A stretch of 46,240 nt of DNA from Acidobacteriota bacterium (GTDB lineage Bacteria > Acidobacteriota > Terriglobia > Acidiferrales > UBA7541). Shown here in pieces: positions 8,729 to 17,500 of this stretch. The translations under genes and the position numbers were made by a program. Each line of letters starts with the position of its first letter. Positions within the stretch are counted from its first letter, which is position 1. The notes under the pieces were generated by a model that was not told where the DNA came from, did not search any database, and worked only from the letters and a program-made list of their open reading frames with translations. Location of the stretch: the NCBI GenBank assembly GCA_003154775.1, contig PMES01000022.1:1-46240 (forward strand), in the 5' to 3' direction.

Positions 8729-11170
8729 ATGATCAGAAGAAGCAGAATCGCGATAAAGCTGGCCATCTCGTTTGCATTCCTGGTGTCGATCGTGTTTGGC
8801 CTGGGTTGGCTGGGACTCAGGGGCATGGGCCGTATCAATGCAGATTTGGAGGAGATTGTTAGCAAGCGATGGGCCAGGTTGCAATTGTCGCGGGAAGCCT
8901 TGAGATATTCCAACCTGAATAATCGCATCATCATGGAGGTGTTTTTATTAAACCGCAGGGAGGAGATCGAACCTCTACTAAAGGTTCGGGAAGAAAATTC
9001 ACGAAAAATCGCCGCTCTCCTGGAGCAACTGGGCGCTGGGGTCACCAGCGGCAGGGAGCAAGAGCTACTCGATGTTGTCAATCGCACGAGGACGCCATAT
9101 ATCAACAGTTACAAGCAAGCGCTGAGACAACTCCTGGAAGAAAACAAACCTGAGCAGGCGAGGGCGACAATAGTTGGAGTTACTCTGCCCAAATTGATTG
9201 CCTATCACGACGCTTGGAACTCGTTTGTAGATTTCCAAGATAGGCGGATAGATCAGGCTGCAAAGCACAGCAAGGCGAATTATGAGCAGACTCACAGAAT
9301 AGTCCTTGTTCTAATCATTCTTGCGATAGTTACGACCGGAGCTACGGGAGCCTTCGTCATTGGCTCCATCACCAGCGAGATTACCGAACGGGAGAATGCA
9401 GAGAAGAAAGTCATCCATTTGAACGCAGAACTGGAGCAAAAAGTGCTCCAGCGGACAGCGGAGCTGACGGAATCCATCGGAAAACTGGAACAGGAGGCGA
9501 GCGAGCGGGAGCGGGCTGAGGCAAAGGCTAAACGAGCGCAGGAGACCGCGGAAGAAGCGAGTGGAGCAAAGAGCACCTTTCTTGCCATGATGAGCCACGA
9601 GATTCGCACCCCCATGAACGGCATTCTGGGCATGACTGAGTTAGTTCTGGACACGGACCTCACAACCGAGCAACGAGAGAAACTTGTACTGGTTCGATTT
9701 TCAGCGGAATCCCTCCTCTCCATCATCAACGACATACTGGATTTTTCGAAGATAGAAGCCGGGAAACTGGAGATTGAATCGATCCCCTTTGATTTGCGCG
9801 AGAGTTTGGGCGAAACCATGAAGCCGCGGAGTTTTCGCGCAGACCAGAAAGGGTTGAAAGTTAGCTGCGAAGTAGCGCCAGACGTTCCTGAGGCGCTGCT
9901 CGGCGATCCCGGCAGGATTCGCCAGATTCTGGTCAATATGGTAGGTAACGCCATCAAATTCACCGAACGGGGCGGAGTCTTTGTTAGCGTGAACGAGGAA
10001 TGCCACGATGGCGGAGTCACCAGCCTGCATTTCGCCGTAAAAGACACTGGCATAGGTATCCCGATGGATAAACAAGAGAAGATCTTCGAGGCATTCTCCC
10101 AGGCCGACGGCTCCATGACTCGCAAGTATGGCGGCACCGGGTTGGGATTGGCGATCTGCGCGAAACTTGTGAAGATGATGGGCGGAAGAATATGGGTGGA
10201 GAGTCAACCTGGCCAAGGCAGCACATTCCACTTCACTCTGCGGTTGGCTGTGCAGGACACTCCTGCCCACGGTCGGGAACCTCTCCAACCGGAGCAGTTA
10301 CGCGATCTGCACGCTCTGATTGTGGAGGACAACCTCAAAAACCGAAGCGCCCTGAAGGGCATTCTCACTCGTTGGGGTATGAAGACAACAGTGGTCAAGG
10401 GCGGCCATGCCGCTCTTCAGGCAATCGAAGCCGCCAAAAGAGCTGGCCGTTCCTTTCCTTTGATCCTGTTGCATGAACAGATGCCAGAGAAGGACGGCTT
10501 TACGTTCGCTGAACGGATCAAAAGGGATCCGGAGTCTGCGGGTACAACTATCATTCTGCTCGCGTCTCCCGGGCACTTGGGGGACGCGGCCCGTTGCCGC
10601 AACCTCGGGATTTCCGCCTACCTTGTGAAACCGATTCGCCAGGGAGAACTGCTGCAAGCGATTTGTGCTGTCTTGCATTCGCCAACGCAAAAGGAAACTC
10701 GGTTGGTGACGCGTCATACGTTGCGAGAGGCCCGGAATCGGCATCGAGTGCTGTTGGTGGAAGACGACGCCGTAAATCAAATGTTTGCAGTCAGTCTTCT
10801 TGAGAGGCGCGGGTACATCGTTTCCGTCGCAGGCAACGGCCGGCAAGCGCTGGCGGCCCTGAAAAAGAAAGACTTTGATGTGGTGCTGATGGACGTGCAG
10901 ATGCCGGAGATGGATGGTTTCGAGGCCACTGCGGCAATTCGGGAAAGGGAACGTGCTGCAGGCAGACACACCCCGATCATCGCCATGACTGCACACGCCC
11001 TCCAGGGTGATAAGGAGCGGTGCCTGTCAGCGGGCATGGACGCTTACATTTCAAAACCTATTCAGACGAATGAGTTTTTCGCGACGATCGAGAAGATTGC
11101 CGGAAACCGTGATGCGGGCGGTCCATCGAATGTGCTGGAGACTCAAGGGGAACTGGCACACTGGGAGTAG
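8729..11170 (+). CDS. Membrane hybrid histidine kinase with two receiver domains
   Basis: An 813-residue two-component sensor. Transmembrane helices at about 8-30 and 190-212 enclose a periplasmic four-helix sensor like that of chemoreceptors. A coiled coil (222-280) leads to HisKA with phospho-acceptor His290 in [12 protein letters not shown], then a HATPase domain (N-box GNAIKF at 406-411, [16 protein letters not shown]). Two receivers follow. The second (about 673-795) is intact, with acceptor Asp722 in [11 protein letters not shown] and Lys in SKPI. The first (about 528-650) has His582 where the acceptor Asp should be ([11 protein letters not shown]), so it is probably a pseudo-receiver with a structural role. 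GGAGG precedes the ATG. No separate response regulator is adjacent; output probably goes through an unlinked phosphotransfer protein. Confidence 0.9.
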   Translation: MIRRSRIAIKLAISFAFLVSIVFGLGWLGLRGMGRINADLEEIVSKRWARLQLSREALRYSNLNNRIIMEVFLLNRREEIEPLLKVREENSRKIAALLEQLGAGVTSGREQELLDVVNRTRTPYINSYKQALRQLLEENKPEQARATIVGVTLPKLIAYHDAWNSFVDFQDRRIDQAAKHSKANYEQTHRIVLVLIILAIVTTGATGAFVIGSITSEITERENAEKKVIHLNAELEQKVLQRTAELTESIGKLEQEASERERAEAKAKRAQETAEEASGAKSTFLAMMSHEIRTPMNGILGMTELVLDTDLTTEQREKLVLVRFSAESLLSIINDILDFSKIEAGKLEIESIPFDLRESLGETMKPRSFRADQKGLKVSCEVAPDVPEALLGDPGRIRQILVNMVGNAIKFTERGGVFVSVNEECHDGGVTSLHFAVKDTGIGIPMDKQEKIFEAFSQADGSMTRKYGGTGLGLAICAKLVKMMGGRIWVESQPGQGSTFHFTLRLAVQDTPAHGREPLQPEQLRDLHALIVEDNLKNRSALKGILTRWGMKTTVVKGGHAALQAIEAAKRAGRSFPLILLHEQMPEKDGFTFAERIKRDPESAGTTIILLASPGHLGDAARCRNLGISAYLVKPIRQGELLQAICAVLHSPTQKETRLVTRHTLREARNRHRVLLVEDDAVNQMFAVSLLERRGYIVSVAGNGRQALAALKKKDFDVVLMDVQMPEMDGFEATAAIRERERAAGRHTPIIAMTAHALQGDKERCLSAGMDAYISKPIQTNEFFATIEKIAGNRDAGGPSNVLETQGELAHWE

Positions 11171-11374
11171 GGGTTCCTTTGGCCGGAGGCCGAGAGGAAG
11201 AGTGAAGACGAAGAGCCTACCCCTTGCAGACACCGCAAAGAGTAGGGCACCCAAAGTTGTCTCAGCGCATTGAGCTTGCGTCACCCGCCCTGCGGGAGTT
11301 CTAAGTACTAAGTGTTCAGTTATAAGTTAATAAAAGACAACCCAAACCACGACACTTCGGACATGCGTGAAGGA
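11171..11374. other. Intergenic between convergent genes
   Basis: Holds a copy of the GGGCACCCA..GTTGTC repeat at about 11243-11290. A GGCCGGAGGCC palindrome at about 11180 could be part of a weak terminator. No gene seen. Confidence 0.35.
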
Positions 11375-12772
11375 TCAGGTATTGAACTGCTCCAGCGGGG
11401 TGATTTCTTCCGCGGACTGACTTGCAAATTCTTTGCGTTCGTTTGCGGCGGCGTTGCGGAAACAGAGGCAGACGACTGCAGCGTGCACGACAAACCCCGA
11501 AGCCAGGGTGATGGCGGCGCCGGCGAGACCCCAGAGCGGGATGAAGAGAAATGCGGTTTGAACGGAGACTGCGGCGGCGATGCGGTTGGCGAGGAGATCG
11601 AAATGCGGGCGCCGCATGGCCCGGAGCGCCATGGAATAGCCGCTGGCAAGACCCGCGGAGAGCGGGATGAGCATGAACAGTGGGATGAGCCAGGCATTGT
11701 TGGCAAACTTGCCGCCGAAGAGGAGGCGCTCGACGGGTGCGGCGGTAAAGTACAGAAGCGCAGCGAAGAACAGCGATGCACCCGCAAGACTCAGACTGAC
11801 GCGATGAGCAAGTTGCCGCAGGCGTTTGCTGCTGCCAGTGAGGGACTCGCGGGCAAAGCTCGGGAGCAGCAACATCGCGGCCGCCGCGCCACACTGCAGC
11901 ATCAGGAGCGCGGGGATCTGCATCGCCAACAATTTTCCGGCGGCGGCGAGGCCGAGAAAAACCGGCGCCAGAAGCATCGCGGTTTGACCAAGCGATGCGA
12001 AGCAAACTGCGCCACCCAACTGCCATCGGCCATAACGCCAGTTCTCCGCGGCGGCGGAAAGCCAGGGAACGTTGCAAGGGCGCGTTTCGTCCAGGCCGAT
12101 TTGCAGTTTGTGAAAAATCAGCAGGGCCGCGCACAAGCTGCTGAATCCGAGGAACAAGAACGCCAGGAAGGGTGTGATTTTGTGGGTGACCTGCAAAGCT
12201 AGCAGCCCGCAAACGAGCAGCGCCAGGTTGCAAGCGCTTCCGGACATTGCGCTGACGGGCCGTTCCAGGATGCGGCACATGCGGCGCGCCAGCCACAGCA
12301 GCAGGATAAATGGCAGCGCGAGGCCGCCACCGAGAAGGGCGCCCGGCAGAGGGCCACCGTAGCCGAATAGGGCGAGAAGCGCGGCGACGAGAAGCAGAGG
12401 AATGGCCAGCGCGGCAGTGAGTGCGAGGTGCACCCAGATTTGCGCTTCGAAGTAATCCGCGAGGTTGCGCGGATAATTGGCTGGCCCGTTGACGCTCATG
12501 GGCTCGATCACCAGTGCGTAGTGAATGCCGGCGAGAAAGAGGAACAGCGCAAAGACCACAGCAAAGGCGCCGTACTGCTGCGCCGGAAGCCAGCGCGCGA
12601 GGAACAGATTGACGAGCAGGCCTGCACTGACCGTCGCGCCCGGATCCACCAGGGAAAATGACAATCGAATTCCCCGGAGTCTCCAGTGCGGAATGGCCGG
12701 GGCGCTCGCTTGTGGCAAAGTTGCGATGCTCGTGCGATTTTCCTTTTGCGTCTTGACGGCGATCATTGCCAT
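11375..12772 (-). CDS. Polysaccharide flippase (Wzx/MOP superfamily)
   Basis: A 465-residue integral membrane protein with about 12-14 hydrophobic helices, starting VSAGLLVNLFLARWLPAQQYGAF, the usual first helix and loop (LAR.L....YG.FA) of polysaccharide-transport MOP flippases. Such proteins move lipid-linked oligosaccharides across the inner membrane. It points away from the nucleotide-sugar genes that begin about 0.4 kb to the right, so it is not in their operon, but the themes match. The start codon lacks a clear ribosome-binding site; a second ATG two codons later is equally possible. A long frame on the same strand in another phase is a GC-driven shadow. Confidence 0.7.
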   Translation of the reverse strand: MAMIAVKTQKENRTSIATLPQASAPAIPHWRLRGIRLSFSLVDPGATVSAGLLVNLFLARWLPAQQYGAFAVVFALFLFLAGIHYALVIEPMSVNGPANYPRNLADYFEAQIWVHLALTAALAIPLLLVAALLALFGYGGPLPGALLGGGLALPFILLLWLARRMCRILERPVSAMSGSACNLALLVCGLLALQVTHKITPFLAFLFLGFSSLCAALLIFHKLQIGLDETRPCNVPWLSAAAENWRYGRWQLGGAVCFASLGQTAMLLAPVFLGLAAAGKLLAMQIPALLMLQCGAAAAMLLLPSFARESLTGSSKRLRQLAHRVSLSLAGASLFFAALLYFTAAPVERLLFGGKFANNAWLIPLFMLIPLSAGLASGYSMALRAMRRPHFDLLANRIAAAVSVQTAFLFIPLWGLAGAAITLASGFVVHAAVVCLCFRNAAANERKEFASQSAEEITPLEQFNT

Positions 12773-13177
12773 GGGTTAGCTGCCTGTTTGCGAACAGCAC
12801 GAAAGCTATCTGCGAGAGAGACCTGCCAGCGGGGGAGCAATTCGCTCTCCAATACGCAGCGCCGCAGCCGGATGCAATGATTGCTGATTTGGCGGGCGTT
12901 TCAGCTAAGGAGCGCTACGATTCACCGGAGAAAAAGCGAAGGTGGGGAGGCGTGAAGACTCAAAGTGGGACATCGTCCGCAGGGAGTCCCATTTCGGGAA
13001 GCTGGTTGAAGAAGAGGAAAGAGCCTCGATCAATTGGCGGGTGAGCCTGGAAGCCGGAATGTCCGGTTGGCTCACCGCCTCCCGCGGCTCGCTGGCAATC
13101 AAGAAACGAAAATTCCCGAGGACAATGGCCTTGGCGCCTTGAGCAGGTTCTGTGGCAAAGTAATGTAAGGGTCGCCG
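12773..13177. other. Intergenic region holding the outermost rnpB remnant
   Basis: About 400 bp between divergent genes, with no convincing gene. It contains the diverged rnpB 3'-end copy (13036-13059) and an arm-like motif at 13144-13165. The short frames in it look random. Confidence 0.5.
13036..13059 (-). repeat. Diverged copy of the rnpB 3' end (outer attachment remnant)
   Basis: On the minus strand this reads as the end of RNase P RNA: TCCGGCTTCCAGGCTC continuing into ACCCGCC. Its last 12 bases (13036-13047) are a perfect Watson-Crick complement of the live rnpB P1 5' strand (35248-35259). It differs from the rnpB 3' end at a few bases. A near-perfect inverted copy of the P1 bases follows at 13070-13080, so the site can also fold as a hairpin. 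I interpret it as the original chromosomal rnpB end displaced by insertion. Confidence 0.6.
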
Positions 13178-14281
13178 ATGCGCCGGGATGTTTCACGTTC
13201 CGCGCCCGCCGCGTGTGACGATCGCCTTCTTATGAACAATCCATTTGCCGGGCGTTGTGTATTGCTGACTGGAGCGGGAGGCTCGATCGGATCGGCGCTC
13301 GCAAAGGCGATCATCCGGGATAGCCCACGGTCTCTGATTCTGCTGGATCACTCGGAAAGCCATCTCCATCAGATCGACTTTGATCTGAGTTCCCTTCCCG
13401 GCGGCCAAGTCCGCTTCCCCGTTCTAGGAGACGCGGGCGATGGCGCCCTGCTCACCGAGCTATTTGAAGAACGAAAACCCGAAGTCGTGATCCATGCGGC
13501 AGCCTTCAAACAGGTGCCGCTTATGGAAAGGAATCCGGTTGCGGCGGTGCAGAACAATGCGATCGGGACAAATCTGCTGGCACAGGCAGCACAACGCTTT
13601 GAAGTTGCCACGTTCGTCATGCTTTCCACGGATAAAGCAGTAAACCCCCGCAGCGTGATGGGCGCATCGAAAAGAGTGGCAGAGCTTGCGCTATTGCGAT
13701 GGAGCAGCTCACGGAGTCCCATGAGGGCGGTGCGGCTGGGGAATGTTTACGGCTCGCAAGGAAGCGTGGTGCCGGCATTTCTTCAGCAAATCTCAACAGC
13801 CGGGCCCGTAACCGTGACGGATCCCGGCGTGAATCGATACTTCGTGAGCATGGACGAGGCCGTCGAGCTGGTGCTACTGGCAGCAAGGCTGGCTGGTGGA
13901 GGCGGCATTTTCATCCCTGATCTTGGTGAACCGGTGCGGATTCTGGATCTCGCGCGGCAACTCATCATGGAAGCTGGATTGCAACCTGGAGATGACATCC
14001 CGATTGTCATGACGGGGCTGCGCCCGGGCGACAAAATGGCCGAGCAGATTGTTTCGGATCTGGAATCGGTGGATCCCGCGGACCATGCCAAGCTCCGCTT
14101 GATCAAAACTCCGCAGCCGTCACACCAGGAATTCGACTCCGCAATGGCAGCGATGAAGGAAAGCGCCGCGCGGCGCGACGTCCCGGGCCTGCTCGAACAG
14201 TTGTGCCGGCTCGTGCACGAATATCGCCCCAGTGAACTGGTTCTTGCATCCGCGCGCGGGCCGCAGGCGAGTGCCTTATGA
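13178..14281 (+). CDS. Nucleotide-sugar 4,6-dehydratase-like SDR (CapD/FlaA1/PseB family)
   Basis: A 367-residue soluble short-chain dehydrogenase of the polysaccharide-biosynthesis type. The NAD(P)-binding loop is LLTGAGGSIGSALA; the catalytic region is STDKAVNPRSVMGASKR, with Met in place of the usual Tyr, which is normal for this family. FVSMDEAVELVLLAA and GLRPGDKMAEQI are also family hallmarks. It probably acts on a UDP-HexNAc, removing water to give the 4-keto-6-deoxy sugar. AAGGG precedes the ATG at 13178; an internal ATG at 13232 starts closer to the conserved fold and cannot be excluded. It overlaps the next gene by 4 bases (ATGA), so the trio is one operon. Confidence 0.8.
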   Translation: MRRDVSRSAPAACDDRLLMNNPFAGRCVLLTGAGGSIGSALAKAIIRDSPRSLILLDHSESHLHQIDFDLSSLPGGQVRFPVLGDAGDGALLTELFEERKPEVVIHAAAFKQVPLMERNPVAAVQNNAIGTNLLAQAAQRFEVATFVMLSTDKAVNPRSVMGASKRVAELALLRWSSSRSPMRAVRLGNVYGSQGSVVPAFLQQISTAGPVTVTDPGVNRYFVSMDEAVELVLLAARLAGGGGIFIPDLGEPVRILDLARQLIMEAGLQPGDDIPIVMTGLRPGDKMAEQIVSDLESVDPADHAKLRLIKTPQPSHQEFDSAMAAMKESAARRDVPGLLEQLCRLVHEYRPSELVLASARGPQASAL

Positions 14282-15468
14282 AGCGGACTATCGCCGTCGT
14301 CACTTCCTCGCGGGCCGACTACAGTCATCTCTACTGGCCATTGCGCGATCTGTCGCAAGCCGACTCCGTGGATCTGAGAATCGTCGCCCTCGGGCCGCAC
14401 CTTTCGCCGGAGTTTGGCCACACCTTCCAGGAGATCGAAAAGGACGGCTTCCCCATCGACGCGCGCGTTGAGTGCCTGCTCAGTTCCGATAGCGACATCG
14501 GGATGGCCAAGACCATTGGCGTTGCCGTCCTCGGGCTGGCCGACTTGTTTGGACGGATGCGACCGGACCTGCTGCTCTTGATCGCGGATCGCTACGAGAT
14601 GCTGGCCCCAGCTTCCGTGGCGCTCGCTTTGCGCATTCCCATCGCGCACATCGAGGGCGGCGAAATCAGCGAAGGCGCGATTGACGATGCCGTGCGCAAC
14701 GCCTTGACGAAGATGAGTCACATTCATTTCACTTCAACGCAGGCTGCCAGGCAGAGAGTAATCTCCATGGGCGAGGAGGAATGGCGCGTGCACCGGGCAG
14801 GAGCGCCGTCTTTGGATCATCTGCGGAGGGGATCTCTTCTTACACGGGAGCAACTCGAAACCAGGCTACAAAGGGATCTCTCGACCCCGCCCTTGCTGGT
14901 CGCCTATCATCCCGTCACCCTGGCGCCAGACACGCTTGCGGAGGCGGACGCATTGTTTGCTGCGCTCGAGGCCCTTCCCGACGACATGCTGTTTTGCTAT
15001 CCGAATGCCGACGCTGGAAGCCGCGCCCTGATTGAGCGAACCAAAGCCTTCCTGGCGTCTCGCGGCCGCGGCGCCATATTCACAAACCTTGACGCCGTCA
15101 CCTATTGGAGTCTGCTCGCTCAGGTCAAAATGCTCATCGGGAATTCCAGCAGCGGAATTATGGAAACGGCATCCTTTCAGCTTCCCACGGTCAATGTTGG
15201 CATGCGGCAACAAGGCCGCGAACGCGCCAGGAATGTGTTGGACGCTGCGGCAGACAAGAGCTCCATCCTGAAAACAATCGACATCGCAAGAACAGCCGAA
15301 TTCCGCCAATCGCTTGCGGGCATGGCGAACCCCTATGGTGACGGCCACGCTTCCGAAAAGATTGTGCAAGTGTTGACGACCGTGCCGTTGACACCGGATC
15401 TCCTGGTGAAACGTCATAGCCCGCTGATGAACTCCGCGGATCGCGCTGCCGGATCAAGTGCCTCATGA
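14278..15468 (+). CDS. neuC: UDP-N-acetylglucosamine 2-epimerase (hydrolysing), NeuC/LegG-like
   Basis: A 396-residue GT-B-fold enzyme. Family marks include the start VVTSSRADYSHLYWPL, LIADRYEMLAPASVALALRIPIAHIEGGE, and IGNSSSGIMETASFQLPTVNVG. The family splits UDP from the sugar while inverting C2, giving ManNAc or its 2,4-diacetamido-6-deoxy analogue (LegG). Next to a 4,6-dehydratase and an aminotransferase, the second substrate type is the better guess. It overlaps both neighbours by 4 bases, which implies translational coupling. No NeuB-type sialic or legionaminic acid synthase and no acetyltransferase are present, so the route would have to be completed elsewhere. Confidence 0.85.
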   Translation: MKRTIAVVTSSRADYSHLYWPLRDLSQADSVDLRIVALGPHLSPEFGHTFQEIEKDGFPIDARVECLLSSDSDIGMAKTIGVAVLGLADLFGRMRPDLLLLIADRYEMLAPASVALALRIPIAHIEGGEISEGAIDDAVRNALTKMSHIHFTSTQAARQRVISMGEEEWRVHRAGAPSLDHLRRGSLLTREQLETRLQRDLSTPPLLVAYHPVTLAPDTLAEADALFAALEALPDDMLFCYPNADAGSRALIERTKAFLASRGRGAIFTNLDAVTYWSLLAQVKMLIGNSSSGIMETASFQLPTVNVGMRQQGRERARNVLDAAADKSSILKTIDIARTAEFRQSLAGMANPYGDGHASEKIVQVLTTVPLTPDLLVKRHSPLMNSADRAAGSSAS

Positions 15469-16634
15469 GAATCGCTCTCTCTGCTCCTGACATAAGTCAA
15501 GAAGACATCGATGCCGTTGCCGCCGTGCTGCGCACTTCGCGTCTAAGCCTGGGCCCTAAGCTGGAGGAGTTTGAACACGCGATCGCCCGTTACACCGGCG
15601 CTGCACATGCCGTTGGCGTAAGTTCCGGCACCGCAGGCCTGCATCTGTGCATACGCGCCCTGGGCATCGGCGAGGGAGACGAAGTGATTGTGCCTTCCTT
15701 TGCATTCATCGCCGTGGCCAACGCCGTGCGCTACGAAAAAGCGCTTCCCGTTTTTGCCGATATCGAGCCCGAAACGCTCAATCTTGACCCCAATCGGATT
15801 GAAGCTGCCATCACGAGCAGGACCAAGGCCATCCTGGTTGTCCATACTTTCGGATGCCCCGCGGATTTGGCCGCAATCCTGGAAATCGCCCGGCAACATC
15901 ATCTTTGCGTAATTGAGGATGCCTGCGAGGCCATTGGCGCGGAATTCGACGGCCGGAAGGCCGGCGGCTGGGGAGATGCCGGCGTCTTCGCTTTCTATCC
16001 CAATAAGCAGATCACTACCGGCGAAGGCGGAATGGTAATTACGGAGAATCCGCGCATCGCTTCCATGGTCCGGGCGCTGCGCAATCAAGGCCGGGCGGAG
16101 ACCAACGACTGGTTGCAACATTCCGAGGTTGGATACAACTACCGCTTGGCGGAGATGAATTGTGCGTTGGGAATTAGCCAGATGAAAAGGATCGATGCGA
16201 TGCTGGCGCGACGCGCGGAAATCGCCGGAAAGTATCACGACAAATTAAGGGGAATTGAAAATCTCAGGCTACCGGCACTGGAACTGCCGCGGCGCAAATT
16301 GAGCTGGTTCGTGTACGTCGTGCGGCTCTCGGGAACGTTGACACAATTTCATCGCGACTGGATCATGGACGAAATGCATCGCCGCGGCATCGGTTGCGGA
16401 AGGTATTTTGCGCCCATTCATCGGCAACCGGCCTACCACACCGCGTGCGGGCCCCGGGCGGACTTGCGTGTGACGGAGTTTGAAGCGCCGCGCTGCCTGG
16501 CATTGCCGTTTTTCAATCGATTGCAAGACGAACAAATTGATGAGGTTTGTGAGAATTTAGGCGAGTTGCTTCAATTGGCCGGCAGCCGGGCAATGGAAGA
16601 ACCTTCGGCAAATTCCGCGGCAGGATTCTACTGA
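15465..16634 (+). CDS. DegT/DnrJ/EryC1-type sugar aminotransferase
   Basis: A 389-residue PLP-dependent enzyme. Typical motifs: VGVSSGTAGLHLCIRALGIG, EVIVPSFAFIAVANAV, VIEDACEAIGAEFDG, and the PLP lysine in AFYPNKQITTGEGGMV. The family transfers an amino group, usually from glutamate, to the keto carbon of a nucleotide-linked sugar. Here it would aminate the 4-keto sugar made by the dehydratase two genes upstream (PglE/LegC/PseC-like step). It is the last gene of the three-gene operon; a palindromic repeat and then the rnpB-end copy lie directly downstream. Confidence 0.85.
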   Translation: MRIALSAPDISQEDIDAVAAVLRTSRLSLGPKLEEFEHAIARYTGAAHAVGVSSGTAGLHLCIRALGIGEGDEVIVPSFAFIAVANAVRYEKALPVFADIEPETLNLDPNRIEAAITSRTKAILVVHTFGCPADLAAILEIARQHHLCVIEDACEAIGAEFDGRKAGGWGDAGVFAFYPNKQITTGEGGMVITENPRIASMVRALRNQGRAETNDWLQHSEVGYNYRLAEMNCALGISQMKRIDAMLARRAEIAGKYHDKLRGIENLRLPALELPRRKLSWFVYVVRLSGTLTQFHRDWIMDEMHRRGIGCGRYFAPIHRQPAYHTACGPRADLRVTEFEAPRCLALPFFNRLQDEQIDEVCENLGELLQLAGSRAMEEPSANSAAGFY

Positions 16635-16667
16635 GCTTCGTGGAATATGGAGACAAGACTCGCATTT

Positions 16668-16753
16668 GTCATCCCGAGCGCAGCGAGGGATCTGCTTTTG
16701 CCTGAAGGCAAGGTACAGCAGATTCCTCGCGCCAAACCCGCGCTCGGAATGAC
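16668..16753. repeat. REP-like palindrome (full two-arm element)
   Basis: Left arm GTCATCCCGAGCG with GCGAGGGATCTGC (16668-16695) and right arm GCAGATTCCTCGC with GCGCTCGGAATGAC (16718-16753) form an imperfect inverted repeat about a short spacer. Single arms occur at 3415, 3456, 3670 and 40257. The layout resembles REP/BIME elements, which are mobilised by a RAYT transposase encoded elsewhere. Confidence 0.65.
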
Positions 16754-16846
16754 AACTTACTCTTGTTGGGCGTCTTCCCTATGCTTGGAAGGTGTCACCA
16801 GAATCTGCGACGCTGAATAGGCGGGCAATTTGTCGAATTGAAAATT

Positions 16847-16873
16847 GGCGGATGAGCCTGTAAGCCGGATTCT
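16847..16873 (-). repeat. Displaced rnpB 3' end: left attachment site of the defence island
   Basis: GAGCCTGTAAGCCGGATTCT at 16854-16873 is identical to 34693-34712, inside the 3' end of rnpB. The flanking bases at 16847-16858 (minus strand GGCTCATCCGCC) would pair with the rnpB P1 5' strand over 12 positions with one G-U. Direct orientation relative to the rnpB copy is as expected for attL/attR of a site-specific island. Confidence 0.8.
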
Positions 16874-16963
16874 TCGGGCACATTTGTGTTTTCAATAACT
16901 TCCGTAGAATCAACAAACGCATCCTGTCAAAGACGTCAGTTTTGGCAGTGAGAACAGGTTTCG

Positions 16964-16981
16964 TGGCACAGTTATGTCACA
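16964..16981 (+). repeat. Direct half-site pair TGGCACA-GTTA-TGTCACA (left arm)
   Basis: Two TGKCACA half-sites in direct orientation separated by GTTA. The same unit with the half-sites exchanged, TGTCACAGTTATGGCACA, lies at 34633-34650 just inside the right border. A degenerate relative is at 13144-13165. Candidate binding sites for the island's recombinase. Confidence 0.5.
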
Positions 16982-17500
16982 GTCGAGGAGGAGCGCTTCG
17001 CGGAAAACGCTGAATTCTGGCACGGCTCTAGCACAGAGTACCGAGTTCTGTGGCTCAATCCTGTTTGCGATGCGGACGCCCCTCAAAGAATGAGCGTCTG
17101 CCTTCTAACAAAGAAGGCACAAATCCTAAATGCTTTGTTGAGCGTCGCTTGCGGATTTCTTTCTTTCGAAATCTCACCTTCAGTTGTACCGAAGTTGTAC
17201 CAAGCGCAACTCCTTCGAGCTCCTATCGGGTTTGGCTTCGCAGTTTGCCATACGCTCGATTTACATCGACTTGATAGAGGCCTGGCTCCACTAGCCTCGC
17301 GCTTGGCCAAAGATTTTCCCCACTAGCATCACTTGCATCACGTACTGTTCTTTATCCTGAAGCCTGACGCATCATGATCCTGCGGACATAACTCGAGGGA
17401 TATCAGATTCGCTTTGTGTTCGCCAGTCGTGATATCCTCACATTGTTGCAATGATTTCAAAATTTGAGAAAGGCGAGTTGCCCGAGAACCAAGTCATCCG

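Larger units (their letters stand above)
16635..17500. other. Left border region of the defence island, no gene seen
   Basis: Holds the REP palindrome, the attachment repeat and an arm-like motif TGGCACAGTTATGTCACA at 16964-16981. Frames at 17.05-17.33 kb lack start signals and family features. The promoter for the HEPN gene must be here, but I cannot place it. Confidence 0.5.

Noticed and set aside
11316-12800. A 494-codon minus-strand frame longer than the flippase gene
   Set aside because: It is Arg/Ala/Pro-rich, has no membrane or family pattern, and covers the same bases as the flippase in another phase; high GC leaves such shadows open.
13036-13080. The hairpin around the outer rnpB copy as a rho-independent terminator
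   Set aside because: The stem is strong but no T-run follows on either strand; the match to the rnpB end explains it better. A collapsed whole rnpB copy remains possible because both P1 strands are present.
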